From assembly GCA_947259105.1 (NCBI GenBank), contig CAMYKU010000039.1, positions 1 to 62,298 on the forward strand: a stretch of DNA of 62,298 nucleotides, in the 5' to 3' direction. Below are positions 46,619-55,126 of the stretch, piece by piece (within the stretch, counting starts at the first letter, position 1; each line of letters starts with the position of its first letter). Under the pieces are notes generated by a model that worked only from the letters and a program-made list of their open reading frames with translations, had not been told where the DNA came from and searched no databases. The stretch comes from an uncultured Alphaproteobacteria bacterium (lineage in GTDB: Bacteria > Pseudomonadota > Alphaproteobacteria > UBA8366 > JADFVY01). A program made the translations under genes and the position numbers.

Positions 46619-49282
46619 ATGGAGCTTGTTTTTCTCGTTCTGCTGATCGTGCTGATGATCTGGGCATTGGGGTCCGGATTCCCGGTCGCATTTTCGCTGC
46701 CCGGCTCGGCGATTCTGGCCGTCGGCGCCGCCGCCTTCGCCGGCTGGCTGTTCGCGGGCGACACCAGCGCCTATTTCGCGCAGGGCGGTCCGTGGCAGTG
46801 GCTGACCGCCGGCGTGACCAACTTCCGCGGCATCTACTGGGAGGCCGAGCGGGACACGCTGATCGCCATTCCCCTGTTCGTTTTCATGGGCATCATGCTG
46901 CAGCGCTCGAAGATCGCCGAGGACCTGCTGGTGACCATGGCGCAGCTGTTCGGCCCGATGCCGGGGGGCCTGGGCATTTCCGTGGTCTTCGTCGGCGCGC
47001 TGCTGGCGGCGACCACCGGCATCGTCGGCGCGACGGTGGTGGCGATGGGCCTGATCTCGCTGCCCGCCATGATGCGCAACAACTACTCCAACTCTCTGGC
47101 GACCGGAACGATCGCCGCCTCCGGCACGCTCGGACAGATCATTCCGCCGTCGATCGTGCTGATCATCCTGGCGGACCAGCTGGCCAGCGCCGTCGACCAG
47201 GCCGGCACCACCCGCAAGGGCCTCTACAAGGAGGCAACCGGCCAGATTACCATGCCGTCTGAGTTCGACATCGTGTCGACGAGCGCCGGCGACATGTTCA
47301 TGGGCGCCTTCATCCCGGGGCTCGTCCTGGTCGGCCTGTACATGTTGTTCATCCTGCTGCTGTCGCTGCTGCGGCCCCACATGGCGCCTGCCGTCCATTT
47401 CGCCGGAAAGTACGATGCGAATTTCGCGCTGCGCGTGCTGCTGATCCTGGTGCCGCCGCTGGCGCTGATCTTCGTCGTGCTGGGCTCCATCATCATGGGC
47501 GTCGCCACGGTCAACCAGGCCGGCGCGATCGGCGCGGTCGGTGCGACGATCATGGCCGGCTACCGGCTGCGCGAAGGCAAGCCGGGCGCCTATTGGCCGG
47601 CGATCCTGTCCATCGTGTCGGTGATCGCCCTCGCACTGATCGCCGGCATCAACCCGATCAACGTCAAGAACATCAATACCGGCGGCGATGTCGTCGCGCT
47701 GGTTCTGGCGATCATCATGGCGCTCGGGTTCGTTGTTTCGGTCGTCTGGAGCTTCTGGCGAACGCTCGCGACGGAAAACACGCTGCGCGAGGTGATGGTC
47801 GATACCGCGAAGACGACGTCGCTGGTGTTCATCATCCTGCTCGGCGCGGCGATGCTGACCGCCGCCTTCCGCGGTTTCGGCGGCGAGGAGCTGGTCAAGG
47901 ATTTCCTGACCACCCTGCCGGGCGGTTTCTGGGTCCAGTTCATCATCGTCATGGCGGTGATCTTCGTCCTCGGCTTCTTCCTGGACTTCATCGAAATCGC
48001 CGTGGTCGTGGTGCCGATCGTGGCGCCGATCCTGCTGGCCGATCCATCGGCGAACATCACCGCCGTCTGGCTCGGCGTGATGATCGGACTCAACATCCAG
48101 ACCTCGTTCCTGACGCCGCCCTTCGGCTTCGCCCTGTTCTATCTGCGCGGCGTTGCGCCGGCGGTGGTGCGCACGATCCAGATCTACAAGGGCGTCGTGG
48201 CCTTCATCTGCCTGCAGCTTGTCGGCCTCGCCATCGTCGGCGCCAGCCCCTGGCTGGTCAACTATCTGCCGAACCGGATTTCGCTCACCTCCGACACCGC
48301 GCCGCCGCCGCAGAACCCGCGCCTGCAGTACTGCCTGGAGGATTATCTGTTCCGGCAATACGACGCACGCGGAGCCGAGCTCATGGCGGCGATCGACGGG
48401 GCGCGCCAGCTGGACCTGTCATATCTGCCGAAGGATATGCAGAACAACGCTGTCAATGCGTTCGAACAGGCCGGCGGGACCTTCGCGCTGGTCGCCGACA
48501 TCCGCGCGGCGGAGACTGCAATCGCCGCAAAGTCCGCTGCCTACACGCCGGTGCGCGACCAGGTGCGCCGTATCGAGCGGGATATCGCCAGGGTCAATGC
48601 CGAGATCGCGGAGACCATGAGCCGGATCGCGCGCATGTCGAGCGCTTCGGAAGAGGAACGGGCAACCCTGCCCGCCGTCGAGGCACGGGTCGGGGCGCTC
48701 GAGGCCAGACGGAAGAACCTGCAGGCGCGGATCCCCGAGAGCTGGGCCGCGCAGAGCAAGGCGGTTCAGGTGCTCCAGAAACAGGAGGACAACGCGCGCA
48801 AGGCGTACCGCCGCAACGTCGACAACGCCTACGGCCCGGTCAGCGAGATCGTCGCTGTCGTCGCCGCCACCGATCTTCTGGAGGCGGCCCGGGACGACAT
48901 GGAGGACCTGAAGGACATCGTTGCGAGCGCCGATGCGGACACCGCCGCGGAGCGGATCAACGAGGTCGCAAGGGCGGTCGGCGAGATCGAAGGCGCCCGC
49001 GATATCCGCTCGCTCCTCTCGAAAGCCCGGCGGGCGATCAGAGGCAAGACGCCGGACCCGGAAAAAGCGCTCGAACTGATCGACGAGGCGCTTGCCGAAC
49101 ACGCCGCGGAAATGGCCTGGCGCCGGCAGGCCAAGGTCGAGCTCCTGCCCGGGCTGGAGGCCTACGAGGCGGCGATCCGCGATACCATCGGGCTGCGCCA
49201 GCAACCGCGCCTGCCCGCACAGCAGGTCAAGGAAATCGTCGGCTGCCTCTCGCAGCACCGGGATATTTCGCTGTATTTCTAG
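46619..49282 (+). CDS. TRAP transporter large permease (DctM) with a coiled-coil C-terminal extension
   Basis: Residues 1-555 form the DctM permease: multiple TM helices, GATVVAMGLISLPAMMRNN, ASGTLGQIIPPSIVLIILAD and TSFLTPPFGFALFYLRGVAP. An insert at about 190-235 is hydrophilic. From residue about 556 (APPPQNPRLQYCLEDYLF) to 887 the protein is soluble and helical, with long heptad-like, Lys/Arg/Glu-rich segments (RRIERDIARVNAEIAETMSR, RVGALEARRKNLQARIP, LLSKARRAIRGKTPDPEKAL). The frame is continuous, with no sign of a frameshift. Ordinary DctM proteins end near residue 430-550. Confidence 0.9.
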   Translation: MELVFLVLLIVLMIWALGSGFPVAFSLPGSAILAVGAAAFAGWLFAGDTSAYFAQGGPWQWLTAGVTNFRGIYWEAERDTLIAIPLFVFMGIMLQRSKIAEDLLVTMAQLFGPMPGGLGISVVFVGALLAATTGIVGATVVAMGLISLPAMMRNNYSNSLATGTIAASGTLGQIIPPSIVLIILADQLASAVDQAGTTRKGLYKEATGQITMPSEFDIVSTSAGDMFMGAFIPGLVLVGLYMLFILLLSLLRPHMAPAVHFAGKYDANFALRVLLILVPPLALIFVVLGSIIMGVATVNQAGAIGAVGATIMAGYRLREGKPGAYWPAILSIVSVIALALIAGINPINVKNINTGGDVVALVLAIIMALGFVVSVVWSFWRTLATENTLREVMVDTAKTTSLVFIILLGAAMLTAAFRGFGGEELVKDFLTTLPGGFWVQFIIVMAVIFVLGFFLDFIEIAVVVVPIVAPILLADPSANITAVWLGVMIGLNIQTSFLTPPFGFALFYLRGVAPAVVRTIQIYKGVVAFICLQLVGLAIVGASPWLVNYLPNRISLTSDTAPPPQNPRLQYCLEDYLFRQYDARGAELMAAIDGARQLDLSYLPKDMQNNAVNAFEQAGGTFALVADIRAAETAIAAKSAAYTPVRDQVRRIERDIARVNAEIAETMSRIARMSSASEEERATLPAVEARVGALEARRKNLQARIPESWAAQSKAVQVLQKQEDNARKAYRRNVDNAYGPVSEIVAVVAATDLLEAARDDMEDLKDIVASADADTAAERINEVARAVGEIEGARDIRSLLSKARRAIRGKTPDPEKALELIDEALAEHAAEMAWRRQAKVELLPGLEAYEAAIRDTIGLRQQPRLPAQQVKEIVGCLSQHRDISLYF

Positions 49283-49385
49283 AGGCGATCGCGGCCGTAC
49301 CGGGCGCGCGGTCGGCACCACCGCCTTTCCCGGGCGCGCGCGTTCGCTTATGTTGTGGCCGGCGCAACCGGGGCCGGGAGAAAAC

Positions 49386-50195
49386 GTGACAGCCGCAAGA
49401 CCAGGTGACAGGGCCGATCCGAGACGCCCGTTCGGGCCGCGGCGTTCGGGTCCGATCCGCCTCGCCCTTTATGTCGCCCGCAGGATCCGCCATGCGGCGA
49501 TCCCGGCGCTGCTGGTGCTGGCGGTGGCGGTCCTGTGGACCGCGACCCCGCTGCAGGACTATGTCGATGCCGGACGCCTGCGGGTTGCGGCGGACTCGAT
49601 CCGCGGCAGCGAATGGGCGGTGTTGCTGGTATTGCTGGTTTATCTGGGCGCCAGCCCGACCCTGTTCCCGATCACGCTGCTGAACATGATCGTCGCCGTC
49701 ATGTATGCGCCGGCGGCGGCGTTCGCGCTGGCGCTGACGGGCTCGATGCTCAATGCCCGGCTGTCGTTTCTGCTTGGCCGGGGCCTCGGCCGGGCATGGC
49801 TGCGACGCTTCATGGGTCCGCGGCTGGCGCGCATCAGCCGCCAGCTGGGCCGGCGCGGCATTCCGGTGGTGGTCGGCATGATGGTCACGCCGCTCGGCCC
49901 CTTTACGCTGGTCAACATGGTCTGCGGGGCGTCCCACATCCGGCCCCTGCACCACCAGCTGGGCGTCGCGCTGGGCCTTGCCCCGACGCTGGCGCTGCTG
50001 GTCATTCTGGGCGACAGCCTGTGGCGCCTGATCGAGAACCCGACACCCGCGAACCTGCTGCTGCTGGCGGGAATGGTGGTGCTGTGGTCGCTTGGGGGAT
50101 TCGGCCTGCAGTATCTGCTCGACCTGATCCCCGGGTCGCGGCGGGCCGAGGCGCTGCGCCGCATGGCGGCCCGCCGCCGTCCGAAGCCCCGATAG
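49386..50195 (+). CDS. TVP38/TMEM64-family (DedA/SNARE-associated type) membrane protein
   Basis: The start at GTG 49386 has GGGAGA six bases upstream, giving 269 residues; an ATG at 49351 is the alternative. Five or six TM helices and the family motifs GASPTLFPITLLNMIVAVMY, LNARLSFLLGRGLGRAWLRR and VTPLGPFTLVNMVCGASHIR are seen. These proteins are linked to lipid scrambling or envelope homeostasis. No ligand can be inferred. It is not part of the TRAP operon by spacing. Confidence 0.85.
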   Translation: MTAARPGDRADPRRPFGPRRSGPIRLALYVARRIRHAAIPALLVLAVAVLWTATPLQDYVDAGRLRVAADSIRGSEWAVLLVLLVYLGASPTLFPITLLNMIVAVMYAPAAAFALALTGSMLNARLSFLLGRGLGRAWLRRFMGPRLARISRQLGRRGIPVVVGMMVTPLGPFTLVNMVCGASHIRPLHHQLGVALGLAPTLALLVILGDSLWRLIENPTPANLLLLAGMVVLWSLGGFGLQYLLDLIPGSRRAEALRRMAARRRPKPR

Positions 50196-50205
50196 CGATC
50201 ATGCC

Positions 50206-50370
50206 CTAGTGGTGTGTATTAGACATATGGTACCCATGGGATCGTGGTTCCCGTCTCCTCGGCAGGAGGGCGTGCGCCGGCGATGCTGGAGCATCGTCAA
50301 GCACGCCCGACGCACCGAGGGGGCGGGAAACGCGACCCATGGGTACCATATGTCTAATACACACCACTAG
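50206..50370. mobile_element. 165-bp MITE-like palindromic element
   Basis: The two ends are perfect 35-bp inverted repeats: the left begins CTAGTGGTGTGTATTAGACA at 50206 and the right is its exact reverse complement ending at 50370. The interior continues as an imperfect palindrome. Both ends carry TA (inside CTAG), consistent with insertion at a TA dinucleotide as by IS630/Tc1-type transposases. There is no ORF of its own. The right end supplies the stop codon of the adjacent lipoprotein gene. Confidence 0.85.
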
Positions 50371-50852
50371 CTCTCAAGTACCTGGAAACCGCGCCCGCCA
50401 CGCTGAAGGCTGAGGCTGCCGGTCCGGTCGAAGTCGACGCTGGGCAGCAGCAGATGGTCGAGATAGGCCTTGCCGGTCAGGCGATAGTCGAGCGCGCCCC
50501 GCTTCTGCACGGCCTGGATCTGATTGAACACGGTCAGCATCTTGATCGTGACCTCGACGGGAACGGTCGCCTGACCGCGGCGCGGCAGGGTGACAGCCGC
50601 CTCCGACAGCCCGTTCGCGAAATCCGCGCCGTTGACCGTCATGCTGAAATCGAGGCCGGTCAAGGGAATGTCGAAATCATTGGGATTCGAAACCAGAAGG
50701 TCGACCCGAATCCGCTGCATGAGACCCCTGGACTCGAGCAGCCGCACGTTTCCCAGCGCGACATGCGGCGCCTCCACCGATTGCGGTGTCACGCAAGCGC
50801 CGAATGAAAGCAGCAGCACGAATGCGGTGACGGATGCGATTGGTCGCGGCAT
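50367..50852 (-). CDS. LEA14/WHy-domain lipoprotein
   Basis: The signal peptide ends in lipobox LSFGAC (Cys20). A single water-stress-and-hypersensitive-response (LEA_2) domain follows: VRLLESRGLMQRIRVDLLVS, NPNDFDIPLTGLDFSMTVNG and PVEVTIKMLTVFNQIQAV. It has 161 residues. The domain is a fibronectin-like beta-sandwich, and its role in bacteria is unclear. The TAG at 50367-50369 lies inside the terminal CTAG of the MITE-like element. Confidence 0.88.
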   Translation of the reverse strand: MPRPIASVTAFVLLLSFGACVTPQSVEAPHVALGNVRLLESRGLMQRIRVDLLVSNPNDFDIPLTGLDFSMTVNGADFANGLSEAAVTLPRRGQATVPVEVTIKMLTVFNQIQAVQKRGALDYRLTGKAYLDHLLLPSVDFDRTGSLSLQRGGRGFQVLES

Positions 50853-50966
50853 GTCTCGGTTTCCTTTCCCTCAAACCCGCGGCGGAACCATTCGGCGGTG
50901 TGGATCTGCGAAGCTACCACGCCAAAGGTGAACGGTTCGCTTATGCGGTCCCGAACAGTGGCGCAT

Positions 50967-51923
50967 TCATCCGGCCGTGCGCCGGCCGCCGGCGCCGACG
51001 AACTCGACCAGGCTGGCGCTCAGGATCAGGACCGCGCCGACGATTTCCGGGACACCGAACGGCTCGTCGATCAGGACCGCCGAGGAGACCAGCGCAACGA
51101 CCACCTCGATCATCAGGAAGATCGCAACCTGGCCCGGCTTCAGCCGGTCGGCGCCGTACAGCGTCATGAACATGCCGGGCAGCAGCCACACGAGCGTGAG
51201 GCCGACGAGCCAGAATAGTGCGGCGGCAACGCCGGGCGCCGCCGCCAGTACCGCGGCCGTTTCGCGGGACCCGGGCAGGACCGCCAGCAGATAGACGCCC
51301 GGCGTGAGGAACAGCAGGCTGATGAAGAACTGCGCCAGGGTCGTCTTCTCGGCGCCCGGCCGGCCGCACAGCACGAAGGCGAGCGCCCATGCGATCCCCG
51401 ACAGCAGCCCCATATAGTCGCCGGCGCCGTTCGGGACCGGCAGCCCGCCTTGCCGGGAGAACACCACGATCATGCCGCCCATGCCCAGCGCGACCCCGAG
51501 CAGCCGCCGCGGGGTGACGCGCTCGCGATTGAGGATGCGGGCCAGAACCACGGTCCAGACCGGCATCATGTAGAACAGCAGAACGACGCGCGCGACATTG
51601 CCGCGGGCCATGCCCTCCCAGTAGAGCGCAACCCCGAATCCCAGCAGGAAGCCGATGAACCAGACCACCGGCGGCACGACCAGCGCTTCGCGCCAGCGGC
51701 GCAGGATGAACGGCAGGATGCAGAAGGTCCCGGCAAGCGCGCTCGCCGCCGCCGCCACACCGGAGTCCCAGCCGATGCCGTTGAGCTGGCGAATGGGAAC
51801 CCAGATCGTGCCCCACACGGCGGCCGAAAACAGCACCGCGATCTCGGGCCGGAGCCAGCCGCCGAACAGCGACTCGGCAAGATCCTCGCGTGCGGCCGCG
51901 TCCGTCTTCGAGTGGGGACTCAT
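50967..51923 (-). CDS. EamA-family (DMT) transporter
   Basis: This 318-residue protein has about ten TM helices and two EamA repeats (EIAVLFSAAVWGTIWVPIRQ and GDYMGLLSGIAWALAFVLCG). The second half ends AVLIDEPFGVPEIVGAVLIL. The ATG overlaps the RND pump stop as ATGA, so it is translationally coupled to the pump. Substrate unknown. Confidence 0.9.
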   Translation of the reverse strand: MSPHSKTDAAAREDLAESLFGGWLRPEIAVLFSAAVWGTIWVPIRQLNGIGWDSGVAAAASALAGTFCILPFILRRWREALVVPPVVWFIGFLLGFGVALYWEGMARGNVARVVLLFYMMPVWTVVLARILNRERVTPRRLLGVALGMGGMIVVFSRQGGLPVPNGAGDYMGLLSGIAWALAFVLCGRPGAEKTTLAQFFISLLFLTPGVYLLAVLPGSRETAAVLAAAPGVAAALFWLVGLTLVWLLPGMFMTLYGADRLKPGQVAIFLMIEVVVALVSSAVLIDEPFGVPEIVGAVLILSASLVEFVGAGGRRTAG

Positions 51924-54900
51924 CGCGCCGGCGTGGACGACCCGGCCCGCGCTATTCGGCGCCGCCCACGCGAATAATGGGCCGCGAGGCGCCGGCTCGA
52001 CCGCAGCAGGATCCCGATGTCGCGCTGCACGGCCACCAGGGCCGGGGTTACGACCAGCACGAGGAACACGCCGAACCCGAGACCGTAGACCAGCGTTATT
52101 ACCGTGGGCATCAGGAATTGCGCCTGCCGGCTGGTCTCGAACAACAGCGGCGCCAGCCCGAACACCGTGGTGGCGGTGGTCAGGACCACCGGCCGCAGCC
52201 GGTCGCACACGCCGTCCACCAGCGCCGGCAACAACGCCCGGCGGTCCGCATACCGGTCGATCGTCGTGACCAGCACGATCGAATCGTTGATGATGATTCC
52301 CGACATGCCGATCAGGCCGACGATGGAGAACATGCTGACCGGAAGCCCGTGCCAGTGATGCCCCCAGATCATGCCGATCACCCCGAAGGGGATGATCGCC
52401 ATCACGACGAACGGCCGCACCCACGAGCCGAAGACCCAGCAGAGCGTCAGGTAGATCCCGATGAGACAAAGGGCATACCCGACCGCCGCGTCCGACAGGA
52501 ATTCCCTCTCCTGTTCGGCAAGGCCGCGCAACTGCCAGTCGACCCCGAACCGGGCCGCGATATCCGGCAGGATATCGCCGTCCAGCGCCGCCGTGACGGT
52601 GTCGGCGGCTTCCGGGTCGTCCTCGGAGATATCGCCGGTCACCCGGATGACCCGCCGGCCGTCCTCGCGCCGCACCGAGGCGAAGCCCTGAGTGCTGTCG
52701 ATCCGCACGATCTCGCTGAGCGGGACATACCCGCCTCCCGGCGCCCGCATCCGTGTCTCATACAGGAAGGCGGCGGTCAGTTCGTCATCCGGCAGGTTCA
52801 CGAGGATGGTCGCCGTGCGCGCGCCGATGGGAAACTCGGCCGCCTCGATGCCGCGCAGGCGTCCGTAAAGCTCGGCGCCGATCTGGTCGGTATTGAAGCC
52901 GAGCGCCTCGCCCCGCGGGGTCAGGGTCAACACCTGTTGCGACTTGTCGAACGCAAGCGAATCCTCGAGCGCGCTGACCGCCGGGAATCCCGCGAGCCGG
53001 GCTTTCAGGGCTTCCGCCGCCGCCTTCAGTGTCCCGGTATCCTGGCCATAAAGCGCAACATCGATGGCATCGCCGCCGGGGCCGAAATGCTGTCCGCGCA
53101 GCGCGAGCGTTTCCAGCATCGGATGGCGGACGACTTCCGACTGCCAGTCGGCCATGAAGGCGAAGGCGGAATAGGGCCGCAGGTCGGGATCGATAAGCTC
53201 GATCGAGATGCCGCCGAGGAGGTCCCGGTCCTTCGATTGCGCGCCGTGCAGGCCGCGTCCCATGCTGCCGCCGACGGTGTTCAGCGAAAATTCGACCGGC
53301 GCCGTTCCGTGCACCCCGGCATAGCGCGCATCGACGACATCCAGCGCGCGCTGCATTTCTGCGAGCATGGCCCGCGTGTCGTCCCGGCTCGCGCCCGGCA
53401 ACATGGCGATATTCGCGCTGACATAGCCGCGCTCGGGGGCGTTGAAGAAGCGCCAGCGGACGGTGCCGTCGAAATAGATCGACACCGACAGCAGCAACAG
53501 CATGACCGCCGCGCCGATCATCGGATAGCGCAGCGTGACGACCAGCCGGATGAACCTTCGAAACGGCCCGTCGCGGAACCACGTGAAGCCCCTGTTGAAC
53601 AGGCGGCTCGGCGCGTCGTACCACGGGCGCGTGTTGCCCGCCGCCAGCGAATGGCGCATGTGCGCCGGCAGGACGAGGAAGGATTCCGCCAGGCTGGCGA
53701 TCAGCACGACGGACACGGTGAACGGAATATCGACGATCAGATTGCCGAAGCGGCCGCCGACCACGACCAGCGCCGAGAACGCGATGACGGTGGTTATCGA
53801 GGCGCTGAACACCGGCGCCCACATCCGCCGCGCCGCCGTGACGGCGGCATCCGTCGGGCTCATCCCGCGCCGCGCGAGGAAATCCGTATGCTCGCCGACG
53901 ACGATGGCGTCGTCGACGACGATGCCAAGACAGATGATCAGGGCGAACAGCGACACCATGTTGAGCGTCAGCCCCGCCACGTAGATGAGCGCGACCGTCG
54001 CCGCCATCGCGGTCGGTATGCCGACCGCAACCCAGAAGGCGGTGCGGGCCGACAGGAACAGGAACAGGAAGGCCAGCACCAGGACGAGGCCGAGCAGCCC
54101 GTTGTCGAGCAGGATCGTCAGCCGGTCCTTGATCGCCTGCGCCCGCGTGCGGGTCAGCTGGACCGTCACGTCCTTCGGCAGGGTCTGCCGCATCTCGTCG
54201 GCGACGCGCTGCACCAGATTTTGCATTGCGATGGCGTCGCCCAGCGCATTGCGCTCCACCCGCACCACGACCGCCGGATCGCCCTTGTGATAGTAGGCGG
54301 TCCCGCGCTCGACCCCCTCGACCTCGATCTGCGCCACATCGCGCAGGTAAAGCTTGCTTCCGTCGGGCAGCGAGCGGACGGCGATGTCGCCGACCAGCTC
54401 GGCGGTCCGGCGCTCGACACCGGCGCGGATGCGGGACCCGCCGGACGCGATCTCCCCCGCAGGATCGCCCTCGCTTTCCGCCGTCACCGCGTCGGCGATC
54501 TGCCGCAACGTCATATCGTGCCGGATCAGCATCGCTTCCGGGGTCGAAACGCGGATCACCGGGTCGGCGACGCCGCGGATCGAGGTGCGCGTCACGCCCT
54601 CGCGAAACAGCCTGGCCTGCAGTTCGTCCGCATAGCGCGAGAGCTGATCGATGCCGGCCGGGCCGTAGAGCACCACGTCGGTGACCCGGTCCCGGTAGGC
54701 CCACCGGCGAATCACCGGCTCCTCGGCATTTTCCGGCAGGTTCCCGGTGGAATCGACGACCGACTTCACGTCGTCCGTGGCGCGGCCCATATCCCATCCG
54801 GATTCGAAATCGAGGGTGATCGTCGTGCTGTTTTCCAGCGAAACGGAGTAGGACGATTCCACGCCCTCGACGGCGCGCAAGGCTGGCTCCAGCACGGCCA

Positions 54901-55126
54901 CGACGGCCCGATCCATGTCGTCCGGGCCGGCGCCCGGCCATGCGACGCGGACGGTCACCGTCTCCAGCACCACGTCGGGGAAGAACTGGGTCCGGATCTT
55001 GAGGCCGGCCGCCAGACCGCCGACGAGCATGAGCACGAGAAGAAGGTTGGCCGCGGTCCGGTGCCGCACCATGTATCCGAAAATTCCGGTATGGGTATCC
55101 GTGCTGCCGGGACGATCCCGCACCAT
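51920..55126 (-). CDS. RND-family efflux transporter permease
   Basis: This inner-membrane antiporter of about 1068 residues has an N-terminal TM (RTAANLLLVLMLVGGLAAGL), two large periplasmic loops, the TM4 acid pair in ICLGIVVDDAIVVGE and the mirrored ISGIIINDSIVLVTT-type region (SMFSIVGLIGMSGIIINDSI). GRATDDVKSVVDSTGNLPEN and FFPDV fit the AcrB/HAE-like group. The ATG is inside the adaptor stop (TGATG). No outer membrane factor is encoded nearby. Confidence 0.93.
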   Translation of the reverse strand: MVRDRPGSTDTHTGIFGYMVRHRTAANLLLVLMLVGGLAAGLKIRTQFFPDVVLETVTVRVAWPGAGPDDMDRAVVAVLEPALRAVEGVESSYSVSLENSTTITLDFESGWDMGRATDDVKSVVDSTGNLPENAEEPVIRRWAYRDRVTDVVLYGPAGIDQLSRYADELQARLFREGVTRTSIRGVADPVIRVSTPEAMLIRHDMTLRQIADAVTAESEGDPAGEIASGGSRIRAGVERRTAELVGDIAVRSLPDGSKLYLRDVAQIEVEGVERGTAYYHKGDPAVVVRVERNALGDAIAMQNLVQRVADEMRQTLPKDVTVQLTRTRAQAIKDRLTILLDNGLLGLVLVLAFLFLFLSARTAFWVAVGIPTAMAATVALIYVAGLTLNMVSLFALIICLGIVVDDAIVVGEHTDFLARRGMSPTDAAVTAARRMWAPVFSASITTVIAFSALVVVGGRFGNLIVDIPFTVSVVLIASLAESFLVLPAHMRHSLAAGNTRPWYDAPSRLFNRGFTWFRDGPFRRFIRLVVTLRYPMIGAAVMLLLLSVSIYFDGTVRWRFFNAPERGYVSANIAMLPGASRDDTRAMLAEMQRALDVVDARYAGVHGTAPVEFSLNTVGGSMGRGLHGAQSKDRDLLGGISIELIDPDLRPYSAFAFMADWQSEVVRHPMLETLALRGQHFGPGGDAIDVALYGQDTGTLKAAAEALKARLAGFPAVSALEDSLAFDKSQQVLTLTPRGEALGFNTDQIGAELYGRLRGIEAAEFPIGARTATILVNLPDDELTAAFLYETRMRAPGGGYVPLSEIVRIDSTQGFASVRREDGRRVIRVTGDISEDDPEAADTVTAALDGDILPDIAARFGVDWQLRGLAEQEREFLSDAAVGYALCLIGIYLTLCWVFGSWVRPFVVMAIIPFGVIGMIWGHHWHGLPVSMFSIVGLIGMSGIIINDSIVLVTTIDRYADRRALLPALVDGVCDRLRPVVLTTATTVFGLAPLLFETSRQAQFLMPTVITLVYGLGFGVFLVLVVTPALVAVQRDIGILLRSSRRLAAHYSRGRRRIARAGSSTPAR

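Noticed and set aside
46454..48358. A 634-codon minus-strand frame, Asp/His/Arg-rich, opposite dctM
   Set aside because: Antisense shadow of the TRAP permease gene; repetitive acidic/basic text without hydrophobic core.
50206..50370. Ordinary bidirectional terminator between convergent genes
   Set aside because: Perfect 35-bp AT/GC-mixed ends, a 165-bp length and TA borders are far beyond a terminator. Transcription stopping there remains possible as a side effect.
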